Below, piece after piece: positions 1 through 8,131 of a stretch of 64,000 nt of DNA. Position numbers and translations under genes: made by a program. The notes under the pieces are model-generated. The model was not told the DNA's origin, made no database searches, and was given only the letters and a program-made list of their open reading frames with translations. Every line of letters begins with the position of its first letter. Within the stretch, counting starts at the first letter, position 1. The stretch is taken from contig AP023240.1 of the NCBI GenBank assembly GCA_016592635.1, forward strand, positions 2,273,630 to 2,337,629, written 5' to 3'. This stretch comes from Methyloprofundus sp. (lineage in GTDB: Bacteria > Pseudomonadota > Gammaproteobacteria > Methylococcales > Methylomonadaceae).

Positions 1-2033
1 TGTTCAGTGAGTAGAGCTTGGTATTCAAATTCAGGGGAATAAATATGATAACGTGCACGCCCAGTTTTCTTCGCTTGGTACATAGCCAAATCAGCATTTG
101 CCAACAGCTCTTGCTGAGTTGCTCCATGTTGTGGATAGATCGCAACGCCAATACTAAAACTAATAGGATGTGGCTGGTCATTAATACTGTAATCAATATT
201 TTTTAGAGCCTGCAATAATTTGTTAGTCAACGAAATAACACCATCTTCTGTAGCAGAAGGCACCACCAAGGTAAATTCATCTCCTCCGATACGGCTAAAC
301 AAATCAGTTTCACGCACTTCTTTGCTTAACACTCGGGTAATGAGTTGCAACAACCTATCACCCGCTTGATGCCCATGAGTATCGTTAATAACCTTAAACT
401 GATCTAAGTCCAAATAAAATAAGGCTATTTGTTCACGATAACGCTCCGCAACTGCCAGCATGCTTTCTAGCTCATTTTGAAAATGACGTCGATTGCTTAA
501 GCCTGTCAACTGGTCATGCGTGGCCATCCAAACTAATTGTTGATCCGCTTGATGCCTTTCAGTGACATCCACACCTAAACTTAAAATAATGGGGTCTTGA
601 TCTGAATTTTTTGCACGTAATACTGTGTGAATCCAATCTATATAGATGATGTCCTCACTGTCTACCGACAGTCGCCCACTAAAACTAAATTCTTGGTGCT
701 TTTTTTGCAACCTAAGTTGCATAAGTTTATGTAAGTGTTCAATTTCAACATCAGGAATAAAGTCAGCAAAATTTTTACCAACCAACTCCCCTAAGGAAAC
801 ATTAAGATCATTTTGCCCTTCTTGGTTAATTGATAATATATTGCCTTGAATATCTTGGGTAATAATGATGATAGGAGCTACATCAATTAATTGACTAATA
901 AAATCTCGTTCTTCTTCTAATTCAGAAGATTTTGTTAGTAGCAAACTGTTATTGCGTTTTATATCGTTTTCTAAAACTTCTAGTTCATGGACAACATCAG
1001 TTGCTGTCTGGGTTAACTGTGCCAGTTCATCAGCAAAGAAAAACCTTTGTCGCGTCGTTATATTTTCCCGAAACTCTTGGTATTTATGCTCTACCAAAAA
1101 TGGTAATGCTTTAGATAGCTGTACTACTCTTGATAAAGCAAAGTGAATATTGATAAATAATATAAAAATAACCCCTAAAAGCCCTGATAACCCTGTAATG
1201 GCTAATGTAGAAAATTTCTTTTGTAAGTTATTATAATCATTGGTGATATCGTTAAGAATAACATAGTAAGGAGCCTGCTGATGTTGAGCACTAATAGCAA
1301 AGGCGCGTAACTCATAGTATTTATTATCACGTAGATACCCTAAGGCCTTACTAGTAAAAGCTTGCAAGGGATATATTGAACGTACTTGATACCATAATTG
1401 GTTATTTTTCTCTGCATGAGTCACCGCTGAAAATCCCATCTTATGCTCATCAACAATAACACCTATATCACTGTGTATCGCATTTTGATAATTCAATAAG
1501 GTATCCGATAAAGACAGGGAAATACTGAGCACACCAATGACTTCAGAATTAAACAGAATCGGGGTTAACACTTGCTGAAAACAACCTTGCTCACAAATAA
1601 TCTGATGCACAGGTAGCTCTTGTAAAAGAACTGATTGTACAACATCATCTTGGATAGCAATATCATTGCCCCATTGCTTAACATTTACACCTTGTTGATT
1701 ATAAAAAACAGCATTTTCCAAGCCCCATATAACCTGCCAGTGCTGCCAATATTTGTCAAATAATGGTATCAATGCTTGCTCTTGTGACGTAGAAATATTG
1801 TTGACCAGTAAAATTGACTCTACAAAACGCTCTAGATCCAAAAAAGAATCTTCTGTTAAAGCACGGGCAATATTAATCTGATTTTCTTGAGCCACCGTGC
1901 GACTTCTGGCAAAGTTATCAGCTGCTTCACGATAAGCAAAATAAAAATAGCCAGTATATAGCGTTATTAATATAAGCCCGAAACCAAAAGCAAACTTCCA
2001 CTTTAAGCTAACAAATTTTTTGGATTTAGGCAT
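1..2033 (-). CDS. Membrane-bound sensor diguanylate cyclase, C-terminus cut by window edge
   Basis: The frame is open from an ATG at 2033 to the window edge, about 677 codons, with no stop. It starts with a membrane segment (residues ~11-33), a periplasmic sensing region to ~280, a second membrane segment, a coiled linker, a PAS domain (~370-480) and a GGDEF domain. The GGDEF motif reads SRIGGDEF, and an RETD inhibitory I-site sits five residues before it, so it should make c-di-GMP from GTP and be feedback inhibited. An EAL domain could follow beyond the edge, because the reading frame continues past the usual end of GGDEF (HIYSPEFEYQALLTE). The start lies 2 bp after the stop of the upstream porin gene, so it is probably the last gene of a binding-protein/porin/cyclase operon. 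The ligand is unknown. The family call is secure; full length is not visible. Confidence 0.88.
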   Translation of the reverse strand, partial: MPKSKKFVSLKWKFAFGFGLILITLYTGYFYFAYREAADNFARSRTVAQENQINIARALTEDSFLDLERFVESILLVNNISTSQEQALIPLFDKYWQHWQVIWGLENAVFYNQQGVNVKQWGNDIAIQDDVVQSVLLQELPVHQIICEQGCFQQVLTPILFNSEVIGVLSISLSLSDTLLNYQNAIHSDIGVIVDEHKMGFSAVTHAEKNNQLWYQVRSIYPLQAFTSKALGYLRDNKYYELRAFAISAQHQQAPYYVILNDITNDYNNLQKKFSTLAITGLSGLLGVIFILFINIHFALSRVVQLSKALPFLVEHKYQEFRENITTRQRFFFADELAQLTQTATDVVHELEVLENDIKRNNSLLLTKSSELEEERDFISQLIDVAPIIIITQDIQGNILSINQEGQNDLNVSLGELVGKNFADFIPDVEIEHLHKLMQLRLQKKHQEFSFSGRLSVDSEDIIYIDWIHTVLRAKNSDQDPIILSLGVDVTERHQADQQLVWMATHDQLTGLSNRRHFQNELESMLAVAERYREQIALFYLDLDQFKVINDTHGHQAGDRLLQLITRVLSKEVRETDLFSRIGGDEFTLVVPSATEDGVISLTNKLLQALKNIDYSINDQPHPISFSIGVAIYPQHGATQQELLANADLAMYQAKKTGRARYHIYSPEFEYQALLTE

Positions 2034-2035
2034 AA

Positions 2036-3298
2036 TTAAAATCTAAAAGCCAGTTGTAAAGAATAGATGTTCCAATCAAGTGCCAAGCCCATAAGGTCAG
2101 GGTTATCTAATAAACTCACTGTTGAAGCACCATGAACCCGCTGATACTCAGCTCTAAGCATCCAGGCTGGCGTTATATCCCAACGTAAACCGACAGCAAT
2201 ATCTTGAGTAAACATCAAATGCGCAGGCAAGCCAGTATTAGCATGAAATGTACCTCCTTTTTTATCATTAGTATCCTGTACGATTGAATCGTAGCGTAAA
2301 GTGACTTGCAAGTTATCTAATATACGATAACCAGCCTGCACATACCACATTTCACTGACCGGGGAGTCATCAGGCATGATATGCGCTATACCTGATGTAT
2401 TATTCCAGTGTAAACTATATTCACTGGCGAAGCTGAACTTTTCGCCATTGTATTGCGCAGAAAAGATAAATGCATCTATATTAACTTCTAAGCCGGTGTA
2501 TGGATCAAAGCTACCTTGTTCAACATATTCCAGATTAACATCAGCATAGCTAAGCGCAAACACAAATGCTCCCCCCATTATTTCGTAATTTAATTGGGTA
2601 ATAAAGCTGGGTTTTGACTTTAAATGACCAGGAACATTTGGATTCAATACAATTGCCTGCAATAATTCTGGGTCATCTGCTTGCATCAAGCCATAATTAA
2701 ATTTAAAAGAGAAGTCACCAATAGCAGAATTATAATCAGCATAAAACTGCCCACCATCCATAGAAACGAATAATGTTCTGGAGCGATCGAAATAGGTTAA
2801 CGGTAAGAAAATTGTGGGGTGAGTAAAAGCGACATCGCGAGTTTCATTATATAAGCCCCATGGATTTTTAACACGCCCTCCACGAATACCTAATCTGCCC
2901 TCTTGAAAATTTAAAAAAGTTAAATCCATAAAGGCGAAATCTAACGAGACATCGCCCCAGTCTCCTGTGCTCTCCCCTGCCCGCCGATATAAACCTTGTA
3001 CGGCAAAACTTAAATTATTTAATGCTTGATAGGAAACATTAAGTCCTACTTCAGTTAAGCCGGCAGAAACCGAATCTTTACTGTGACCATAAACATTATT
3101 GCCGGATGTAGAAAATAAACCTTGACTTAAAAAGCCATGAAATTGTATATCATCACGCCAAATTTTCTGTAAACCTTGTTGCCATGATGTCTCTTGCAAG
3201 TTCAAGTCAGAACTTACATCTTGAGCACAGATAGCAAAAGAATAGACTAATAAGAAATAAAAGGATTTACTGAGCATCAAAGAAGTGAATAGCTTCAT
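2036..3298 (-). CDS. Outer-membrane porin-like beta-barrel protein (copy 1)
   Basis: A 420-aa protein with an N-terminal signal peptide, many alternating aromatic/hydrophobic strands and a C-terminal LAFRF ending in Phe, the usual signal for beta-barrel insertion by BAM. I infer an outer-membrane channel; no substrate can be read from the sequence. I chose the ATG at 3298 because AGGAGG lies 7 bp upstream; the frame is open nine codons further to a weaker start. It overlaps the 3' end of the small binding-protein gene by about 32 bp and ends 2 bp before the diguanylate cyclase gene. The neighbouring barrel at 4119-5405 is a clear paralogue along its whole length (shared blocks such as SKDSVSAGLTE, SYQAL, LYRRAGEST, LYNETRDV, THPTIFLPL). 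Confidence 0.8.
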   Translation of the reverse strand: MKLFTSLMLSKSFYFLLVYSFAICAQDVSSDLNLQETSWQQGLQKIWRDDIQFHGFLSQGLFSTSGNNVYGHSKDSVSAGLTEVGLNVSYQALNNLSFAVQGLYRRAGESTGDWGDVSLDFAFMDLTFLNFQEGRLGIRGGRVKNPWGLYNETRDVAFTHPTIFLPLTYFDRSRTLFVSMDGGQFYADYNSAIGDFSFKFNYGLMQADDPELLQAIVLNPNVPGHLKSKPSFITQLNYEIMGGAFVFALSYADVNLEYVEQGSFDPYTGLEVNIDAFIFSAQYNGEKFSFASEYSLHWNNTSGIAHIMPDDSPVSEMWYVQAGYRILDNLQVTLRYDSIVQDTNDKKGGTFHANTGLPAHLMFTQDIAVGLRWDITPAWMLRAEYQRVHGASTVSLLDNPDLMGLALDWNIYSLQLAFRF

Positions 3299-3692
3299 CT
3301 TCAACCCTCCTATCAATATAACCAATAGAGTTTTTAGTGGTTTTTATTTTTTCTAGCATTTCAGCAGTTGAATGCACTGTTATGGGAGGTTGACCTGTTC
3401 CTGTATAAGTCATTCTGTCCCATGTTCTGCGCAACTGGTGCGGAAACATTTGTAGCTTTTGTTTAACAAATTTTTTGTGCACTTCACTGTCATCTGCCAA
3501 TACAAACACACGAATTTTTTCACCATTAGGCCAATAGCGAGTGCGCATACTAAATATTGAACGCAAATTGTTACTTCCTTGCATCTGCGCAACATTATCA
3601 GAGTTGGTAATGACTTCAACCGCAAATAATGATTGCATAGGTAGCAGTACAATAATACAGAGCAGAAAACGTTTTAAATATCGCTTCCTCAT
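3267..3692 (-). CDS. Small periplasmic phosphate-binding-like (PBP-like) protein, copy 1
   Basis: A secreted protein of about 141 aa. The signal peptide ends near MQSLFA, then comes VEVIT, the start of a PstS-like fold, with motifs RSIFSM, IRVFVL, RTWDRM and TGTGQPP. It is about half the size of a normal PstS, so it resembles the short PBP-domain proteins often annotated as phosphate ABC transporter substrate-binding; there is no ABC transporter nearby. I chose the start at 3692 for the good signal peptide; the frame is open to an ATG at 3725, and neither start has a strong ribosome-binding site. The porin downstream and the diguanylate cyclase after it suggest a sensing role (inference). Compared with copy 2, the C-terminus diverges after IGYID and runs about ten residues longer into the porin gene. 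Confidence 0.7.
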   Translation of the reverse strand: MRKRYLKRFLLCIIVLLPMQSLFAVEVITNSDNVAQMQGSNNLRSIFSMRTRYWPNGEKIRVFVLADDSEVHKKFVKQKLQMFPHQLRRTWDRMTYTGTGQPPITVHSTAEMLEKIKTTKNSIGYIDRRVEDEAIHFFDAQ

Positions 3693-3725
3693 CTGCAAAA
3701 TCACATTGAAATAATCACTCATCAT

Positions 3726-4118
3726 TATGCTTCGCTACTCACCTAGACTCTTATTTAACATTATTTATAGGTATTTTTCTAAGGGTTTATAGACGTATAC
3801 TTAATTAAACTAAGTGTAGTTACAATTTTAAATTTAATCAGGCTAAATTCGATTTATTTTGCGAGTAAGCAATTTGATAGTTTGTCTATAAAATTAATTA
3901 TAACGCAATAGCCGCGATAGTGGCGTGAGACAACTCACAGTACCAATAGATTGCTACTTTAGAGCGCAAGGTAAGTTGCAAATATATATTGTATATATAT
4001 TTTAATAATCAAAGTACTACAATAAAAATATAATACAACGCCAATAAAGCATACTGAACAACCTCAACTCAAGCCACTCAATTAATAATCTAAAAAAGGA
4101 AAATTTAATGATCCGCTA
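3726..4118. other. Intergenic region between the two porin modules
   Basis: About 390 bp without a convincing gene on either strand. It separates the 3' end of porin copy 2 from the start of module 1. It is very AT-rich and holds a near-perfect AT palindrome at 3980-4002 and a small GTGAG/CTCAC hairpin at 3925-3938. A promoter for module 1 is expected here, but I see no clear -35/-10 pair. No riboswitch motif was recognised. Confidence 0.5.
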
Positions 4119-5405
4119 TTAAAATCTAAATGAAACTTGTAAGGCATAAATATTCCAGTCCTTTGCTATGTTCATAATATCCGGGTTATCCAAAGCACTC
4201 ACCATTGAAGCACCATGAACTCGATGATATTCAGTGCGCACCATCCATGCAGGCGTTATATCCCAACGTAAGCCCACAACCCAATCTTGAGTGTAAGCCA
4301 GATGAGCCGGCAAGCCCGTATTTAGATGAAAGGCCTCCCCTTTTCTGTCATTAATATCCTGTACTGACGAATCATAACGTACTGTCAATTCTAAATTATC
4401 TAAAATACGATAGCCGCCTTGTATGTACCAATGCTCACTAACAGGGAGAGCGTCAGGGCGGTTAGGAAAACCAGTAAATTCATTCCATTGATAGCTATAC
4501 TCACCCGTTAAACTAAAATACTCTCCGTTGAACTGAGCTGAAATGAAAATAGGATAAATATGTGACAGTAAATTAGCATAAGGATCAAACTCTTCTTGCC
4601 CAACATAGCTCATATTAATATCAGCATAACTCAGCGCAAAAATATATTTTCCACCTTGTATCTCATACCTTAATTGCGTCATAAAGCTTTGTTCTGGCTT
4701 CAGGTGTCCAGATACACTTGGATCAGATGTTATTGCCAATAAAAGTTCCTTATTATTATCAACCATATGGCCATAATTAAATTTAAACGAAAAGTCTCCT
4801 ATAGGACTATTATAATCTGCGTACGCTTGTCCACCATCCATCGCCAACATCATTGACCGTGAACGTTCAAAGTATATCAAGGGTAAAAAGATAGTTGGAT
4901 GTGTAAAAGAAACATCACGGGTTTCATTATAAAGCCCCCAAGCATTTTTGATACGCCCACCACGAACGCCAATTCTCACATCTTGTAAGTTAATAAGCGT
5001 TAAGTCGACAAAACCATAATCTAAGCTTACTTCACCTTCGCTACCTGTACTTTCGCCAGCTCGCCGATACAAGCCTTGCAACGCAAAACTTAAGTTATGT
5101 AAAGCCTGATAAGATACATTAAGCCCAATTTCTGTCAATCCAGCAGAAACGCTATCCTTGCTTTTTCCAAAAACATTATTCCCTGAACTATGGAACAGCC
5201 CTTGACTTAAAAAACCGTGAAACTGAACATCATCTTGCCAAACTTTCTGATAAGGCTCCCAATCAAAGCCTTCTTGAGTGTTTGCTAAATCGTCAGAATC
5301 AAGCATTACGGATTTAGAAGTAAGCTCTTCAGCACCAGCAGAATAAGAAAAAACATATAAGCAATACAATATACTTTTTAATATCAAATATCTGCATACC
5401 TTCAT
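4119..5405 (-). CDS. Outer-membrane porin-like beta-barrel protein (copy 2)
   Basis: A 428-aa paralogue of the barrel at 2036-3298: signal peptide with a hydrophobic stretch ending around YSAGA, the same QFHGFLSQGLF region near residue 60, and a C-terminal VSFRF ending in Phe. It is predicted to sit in the outer membrane. The start codon overlaps the stop of the binding-protein gene as ATGA (5405-5402), a classic sign of translational coupling, so the two products are probably made together. No cyclase follows this copy directly; the next gene downstream is copy 1 of the binding protein. Substrate unknown. Whether it is a general porin or a specific channel cannot be decided here. Confidence 0.8.
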   Translation of the reverse strand: MKVCRYLILKSILYCLYVFSYSAGAEELTSKSVMLDSDDLANTQEGFDWEPYQKVWQDDVQFHGFLSQGLFHSSGNNVFGKSKDSVSAGLTEIGLNVSYQALHNLSFALQGLYRRAGESTGSEGEVSLDYGFVDLTLINLQDVRIGVRGGRIKNAWGLYNETRDVSFTHPTIFLPLIYFERSRSMMLAMDGGQAYADYNSPIGDFSFKFNYGHMVDNNKELLLAITSDPSVSGHLKPEQSFMTQLRYEIQGGKYIFALSYADINMSYVGQEEFDPYANLLSHIYPIFISAQFNGEYFSLTGEYSYQWNEFTGFPNRPDALPVSEHWYIQGGYRILDNLELTVRYDSSVQDINDRKGEAFHLNTGLPAHLAYTQDWVVGLRWDITPAWMVRTEYHRVHGASMVSALDNPDIMNIAKDWNIYALQVSFRF

Positions 5406-5827
5406 CTGCTTGCCTCATCTATATAACCAATTGCATTTTGGGTATTTTTGACTTTTTCTAACATTTCGGCAACTGAATGAACAGTGATGGGTGGTTGACC
5501 TGTCCCTGTATAAGTCATACGATCCCAAGTTCTGCGTAATTGATGTGGAAACATTTGTAATTTTTCTTTAACAAATGCTTTATGTAGTTCATTGTCATCG
5601 GGCAGTACAAACACTCGAATTTTGCTACCATCAGGCCAATTGCGCAAACGCATACTAAAAATAGCTCGCAAATCGTTAACCTGCACTCGCTGCATATCAG
5701 CATGCGTTATCACTTCAATCGCTGGTAAGCTTTGCATATGAACCAATAAGGCAATCAGAAGCAATGGTTGACGTAACATACATAACTTTGAAAGTTTCTC
5801 TTGTGTTAATGAAACATGCTTATTCAT
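5402..5827 (-). CDS. Small periplasmic phosphate-binding-like (PBP-like) protein, copy 2
   Basis: Paralogue of the gene at 3267-3692, about 141 aa from the ATG at 5827 (an ATG at 5779 is an equally possible start; a GTG at 5890 is less likely). The signal peptide ends near MQSLPA and is followed by IEVIT, then LRAIFSM, IRVFVLPDD, RTWDRM and TGTGQPP, shared almost unchanged with copy 1. It ends IGYIDEASR and its stop overlaps the porin start by the ATGA arrangement. It lacks the second lobe of a full-length PstS. A role in ligand sensing or delivery with the porin is inference. Confidence 0.7.
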   Translation of the reverse strand: MNKHVSLTQEKLSKLCMLRQPLLLIALLVHMQSLPAIEVITHADMQRVQVNDLRAIFSMRLRNWPDGSKIRVFVLPDDNELHKAFVKEKLQMFPHQLRRTWDRMTYTGTGQPPITVHSVAEMLEKVKNTQNAIGYIDEASR

Positions 5828-5947
5828 TAAAGAGGTGCGAAAAAAAAACAAAGTTATAGACTGTGTGCAACTGCATTCCCATAACCGCACAAAACATGCT
5901 CCCTCTTTTGTACAATATATTTATAAGCAAGCACTCCCTATACCCCA

Positions 5948-6274
5948 CTAATAAATGGCCATTTCAGGATCACATGCACGGGCCCAAGCATTAACCCCTC
6001 CCGTCAAATTATAAATATTAGTAAACCCTTGCTGACCAAGAAAGTAAGCAACTTGCTGACTACGCATACCATGATGGCAAATAACAACGATAGCTCGATT
6101 TTTATCCAATTCAGTCATACGCTCAGGGATTGTCTGCATAGGAATTAAAACACTATTCGCTAATGCAGCTATTGCATGTTCAAAGGGTTCACGTACATCT
6201 AACAAGTAAAAAGCATCCGAACTTTCTAGTAATCGGTGTTGTAAATAAATAGGAGAAATTTCTTGTACTGCCAT
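5948..6274 (-). CDS. Rhodanese-domain protein (single domain, GlpE/PspE size)
   Basis: A 108-aa cytoplasmic protein made of one rhodanese domain. The active-site loop reads CHHGMRS, with the catalytic Cys that carries a persulfide, followed by QQVAYFLGQQGF and the closing NLTGGVNAWA motif typical of single-domain sulfurtransferases. It probably transfers sulfur from thiosulfate or a persulfide to a thiophilic acceptor; the physiological acceptor is unknown. The gene starts 13 bp after the aminotransferase stop codon and runs the same way, so the two are probably co-transcribed. No signal peptide, so cytoplasmic. Confidence 0.88.
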   Translation of the reverse strand: MAVQEISPIYLQHRLLESSDAFYLLDVREPFEHAIAALANSVLIPMQTIPERMTELDKNRAIVVICHHGMRSQQVAYFLGQQGFTNIYNLTGGVNAWARACDPEMAIY

Positions 6275-6287
6275 TTTGTCTACTCAA

Positions 6288-7451
6288 TCATTGATAGGTT
6301 TTAAGGTATCGCTCTAATCTTTGCATTGCCTCAGCAATATCCTGCAGGCTACTAGTATAGGCAAAACGCAGATAATGGTTACTATTGTTGTGTCCAAAAT
6401 CTTTACCTGGCGTGACGGCTATACCTTCCACCTCTAATAATTGCTCAGCAAACTGCTGACTATCATTGCTAAATGGACTGCAGTCAGCATAGATATAAAA
6501 GGCACCCGCTGGCTTGACAGGTATTTTAAACCCTAAACGCAATAAGTTACTGTGCAAAAAATCACGTTTTTTCTCAAAATCAAGCCGTCTGCGTTCTAAT
6601 TCCAACAAAGTATCTTCCTCAAAAGCTGCTAATGCAGCATGTTGAGAGTGGCTTGAAGTAGAAATGAAAATATTTTGCGCCAGTTTTTCGGTGACTGCTA
6701 CAAACTGTTCTGGCACGACTAGCCAACCAATTCGCCAGCCCGTCATACCAAAGTATTTGGAAAAGCTATTAATGACAAAAGCTTGATCGCTATATTGCAA
6801 GACACTTGCTATGCCAGGTTCATAGACTAAACCATGATAAATTTCATCCGATAACAGTATCCCCTGTTGCGCATCAGTAAATTTAACAATTTTTTCTAAT
6901 TCGGACTGACTAATAATGGTGCCTGTTGGGTTAGAGGGTGAGGCAATCAATACGCCTCTAGTCTCGGCATGCCAATGTTGCTGCACTAAATCAGCCGACA
7001 ATTGATAAGCGGTATCAGCATAAACAGGCACGTATTTCGCCACACCCGCAAATAATTGAATAAAATTTTGGTTACAAGGATAACTAGGATCAGCCAATAA
7101 AATTTCAGCGTCAGGGTCTAAACTTACGCCTAATGCAAGTAAAAAAGCACCCGATGCACCTGGCGTGATAAAAATTCGCTCTGTAGACACATTGACTTGA
7201 TATTGATCCCAATAAAATTGCGCAATCTTCTGCCTTAGTGCAGGTAAACCAGCCGCTGGTGTATATTTAACTTGGCCTTTTTTTATATAGGCCAAACCTG
7301 CATTAATAATTGGCTCAGGAGTACCATAATCCGGCTCACCAATTTCCATATGAATGATATCTCTACCTTCGGCTTCTAATTGCTTGGCACGACGCAATAA
7401 CTCCATGACATAAAAAGGAGTTATTGCCTCCATACGCTTTGCTACTTGCAT
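6288..7451 (-). CDS. PLP-dependent class I/II aminotransferase
   Basis: A 387-aa fold-type I aminotransferase of full family length. The PLP lysine lies in SFSKYFGMTGWRIGW, the substrate-carboxylate Arg is in the LRFAYTSS region near the C-terminus, and the N-terminal IGEPDYGTPEP and the central SPSNPTGT motifs are intact. Members are annotated as aspartate/alanine-type aminotransferases; the exact amino acid cannot be read from the sequence. The ATG start at 7451 has a weak GAGA site 5 bp upstream. It leads a two-gene unit with the rhodanese and is divergent from dksA across a 111-bp gap. Confidence 0.9.
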   Translation of the reverse strand: MQVAKRMEAITPFYVMELLRRAKQLEAEGRDIIHMEIGEPDYGTPEPIINAGLAYIKKGQVKYTPAAGLPALRQKIAQFYWDQYQVNVSTERIFITPGASGAFLLALGVSLDPDAEILLADPSYPCNQNFIQLFAGVAKYVPVYADTAYQLSADLVQQHWHAETRGVLIASPSNPTGTIISQSELEKIVKFTDAQQGILLSDEIYHGLVYEPGIASVLQYSDQAFVINSFSKYFGMTGWRIGWLVVPEQFVAVTEKLAQNIFISTSSHSQHAALAAFEEDTLLELERRRLDFEKKRDFLHSNLLRLGFKIPVKPAGAFYIYADCSPFSNDSQQFAEQLLEVEGIAVTPGKDFGHNNSNHYLRFAYTSSLQDIAEAMQRLERYLKTYQ

Positions 7452-7562
7452 AATTATCTCGTTGAACCTTAATAAATTTAGTTAATTTTGATTATTTTTC
7501 TTGCTTAATTCTCATTATCCTGATAAAAATGCGCAGTTTTTTAAATAATCAGGAGTTAATGG

Positions 7563-7997
7563 ATGACCAACAGCACATCAGCTGATAGCACACCTTTTAA
7601 TTTTACGCCTTATCCAGAAAAGGAAGGCGAAGAATTTATGAATGATGCTCAAAAAGAGCATTTTAGGGGCATTTTAACGAATTGGAAAAGTGAGTTAATG
7701 CATGAAGTAGATCGTACTGTAGACCATATGCGTGACGATGCTGCCAATTACCCGGATCCAAACGACCGCGCCTCACAAGAATCTGAATTCAGCTTAGAAC
7801 TAAGAACTCGTGATAGAGAAAGAAAACTATTGAAAAAAATAAATGAATCCCTTTCACTACTTGATGCAGATGACTACGGTTATTGTGAAGCTTGTGGCAT
7901 TGAAATTGGTGTACGTCGTCTAGAAGCACGTCCAACTGCAGATTTATGCATCGATTGTAAAACGACAGAAGAAATTCGTGAAAAACAAATGAGCTAA
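7563..7997 (+). CDS. dksA: RNA polymerase-binding transcription factor DksA
   Basis: A 144-aa DksA. The coiled-coil tip region carries DPNDRASQE, with the acidic residues that reach the RNA polymerase secondary channel, and the C-terminal zinc finger is the four-Cys type (CEACG ... CIDC). It acts with ppGpp to repress rRNA promoters and activate amino-acid promoters in starvation. The start at 7563 has AGGAG 7 bp upstream; an internal ATG (MNDAQKEHF) would trim an unconserved N-terminal extension. It is divergent from the aminotransferase gene and followed by a structured spacer and bioA. Confidence 0.95.
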   Translation: MTNSTSADSTPFNFTPYPEKEGEEFMNDAQKEHFRGILTNWKSELMHEVDRTVDHMRDDAANYPDPNDRASQESEFSLELRTRDRERKLLKKINESLSLLDADDYGYCEACGIEIGVRRLEARPTADLCIDCKTTEEIREKQMS

Positions 7998-8035
7998 TTG
8001 GATCATTACCAAGACAAGCTCGTAAGTTGCCATAA

Positions 8036-8081
8036 GATGGGTTAAATCGTAATGACTCTAAGAGTCATACTCTAATCCATC
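8036..8081. other. Nested hairpin in the dksA-bioA spacer
   Basis: GATGGGTTA at 8036-8044 pairs with TAATCCATC at 8073-8081 and encloses a perfect inner stem ATGACTCT/AGAGTCAT (8052-8059 with 8061-8068). There is no U-run after it, so it is a poor intrinsic terminator; it may be a transcript stabiliser, an attenuating structure or an operator-like palindrome. Confidence 0.45.
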
Positions 8082-8131
8082 AAATGGCGATACTATTCTC
8101 TGGTTAATCCATCTAGCTTATATAAATATCC

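Noticed and set aside
3410..3652. An 80-aa frame inside the PBP-like gene, with an analogous one at 5515-5703
   Set aside because: Both are shadows of the PBP-like genes in another frame of the same strand and lack domains or starts.
3980..4002. AT-only palindrome in the porin intergenic region
   Set aside because: Too AT-rich and short to claim as a terminator or operator without further copies; kept only as a note in the intergenic entry.
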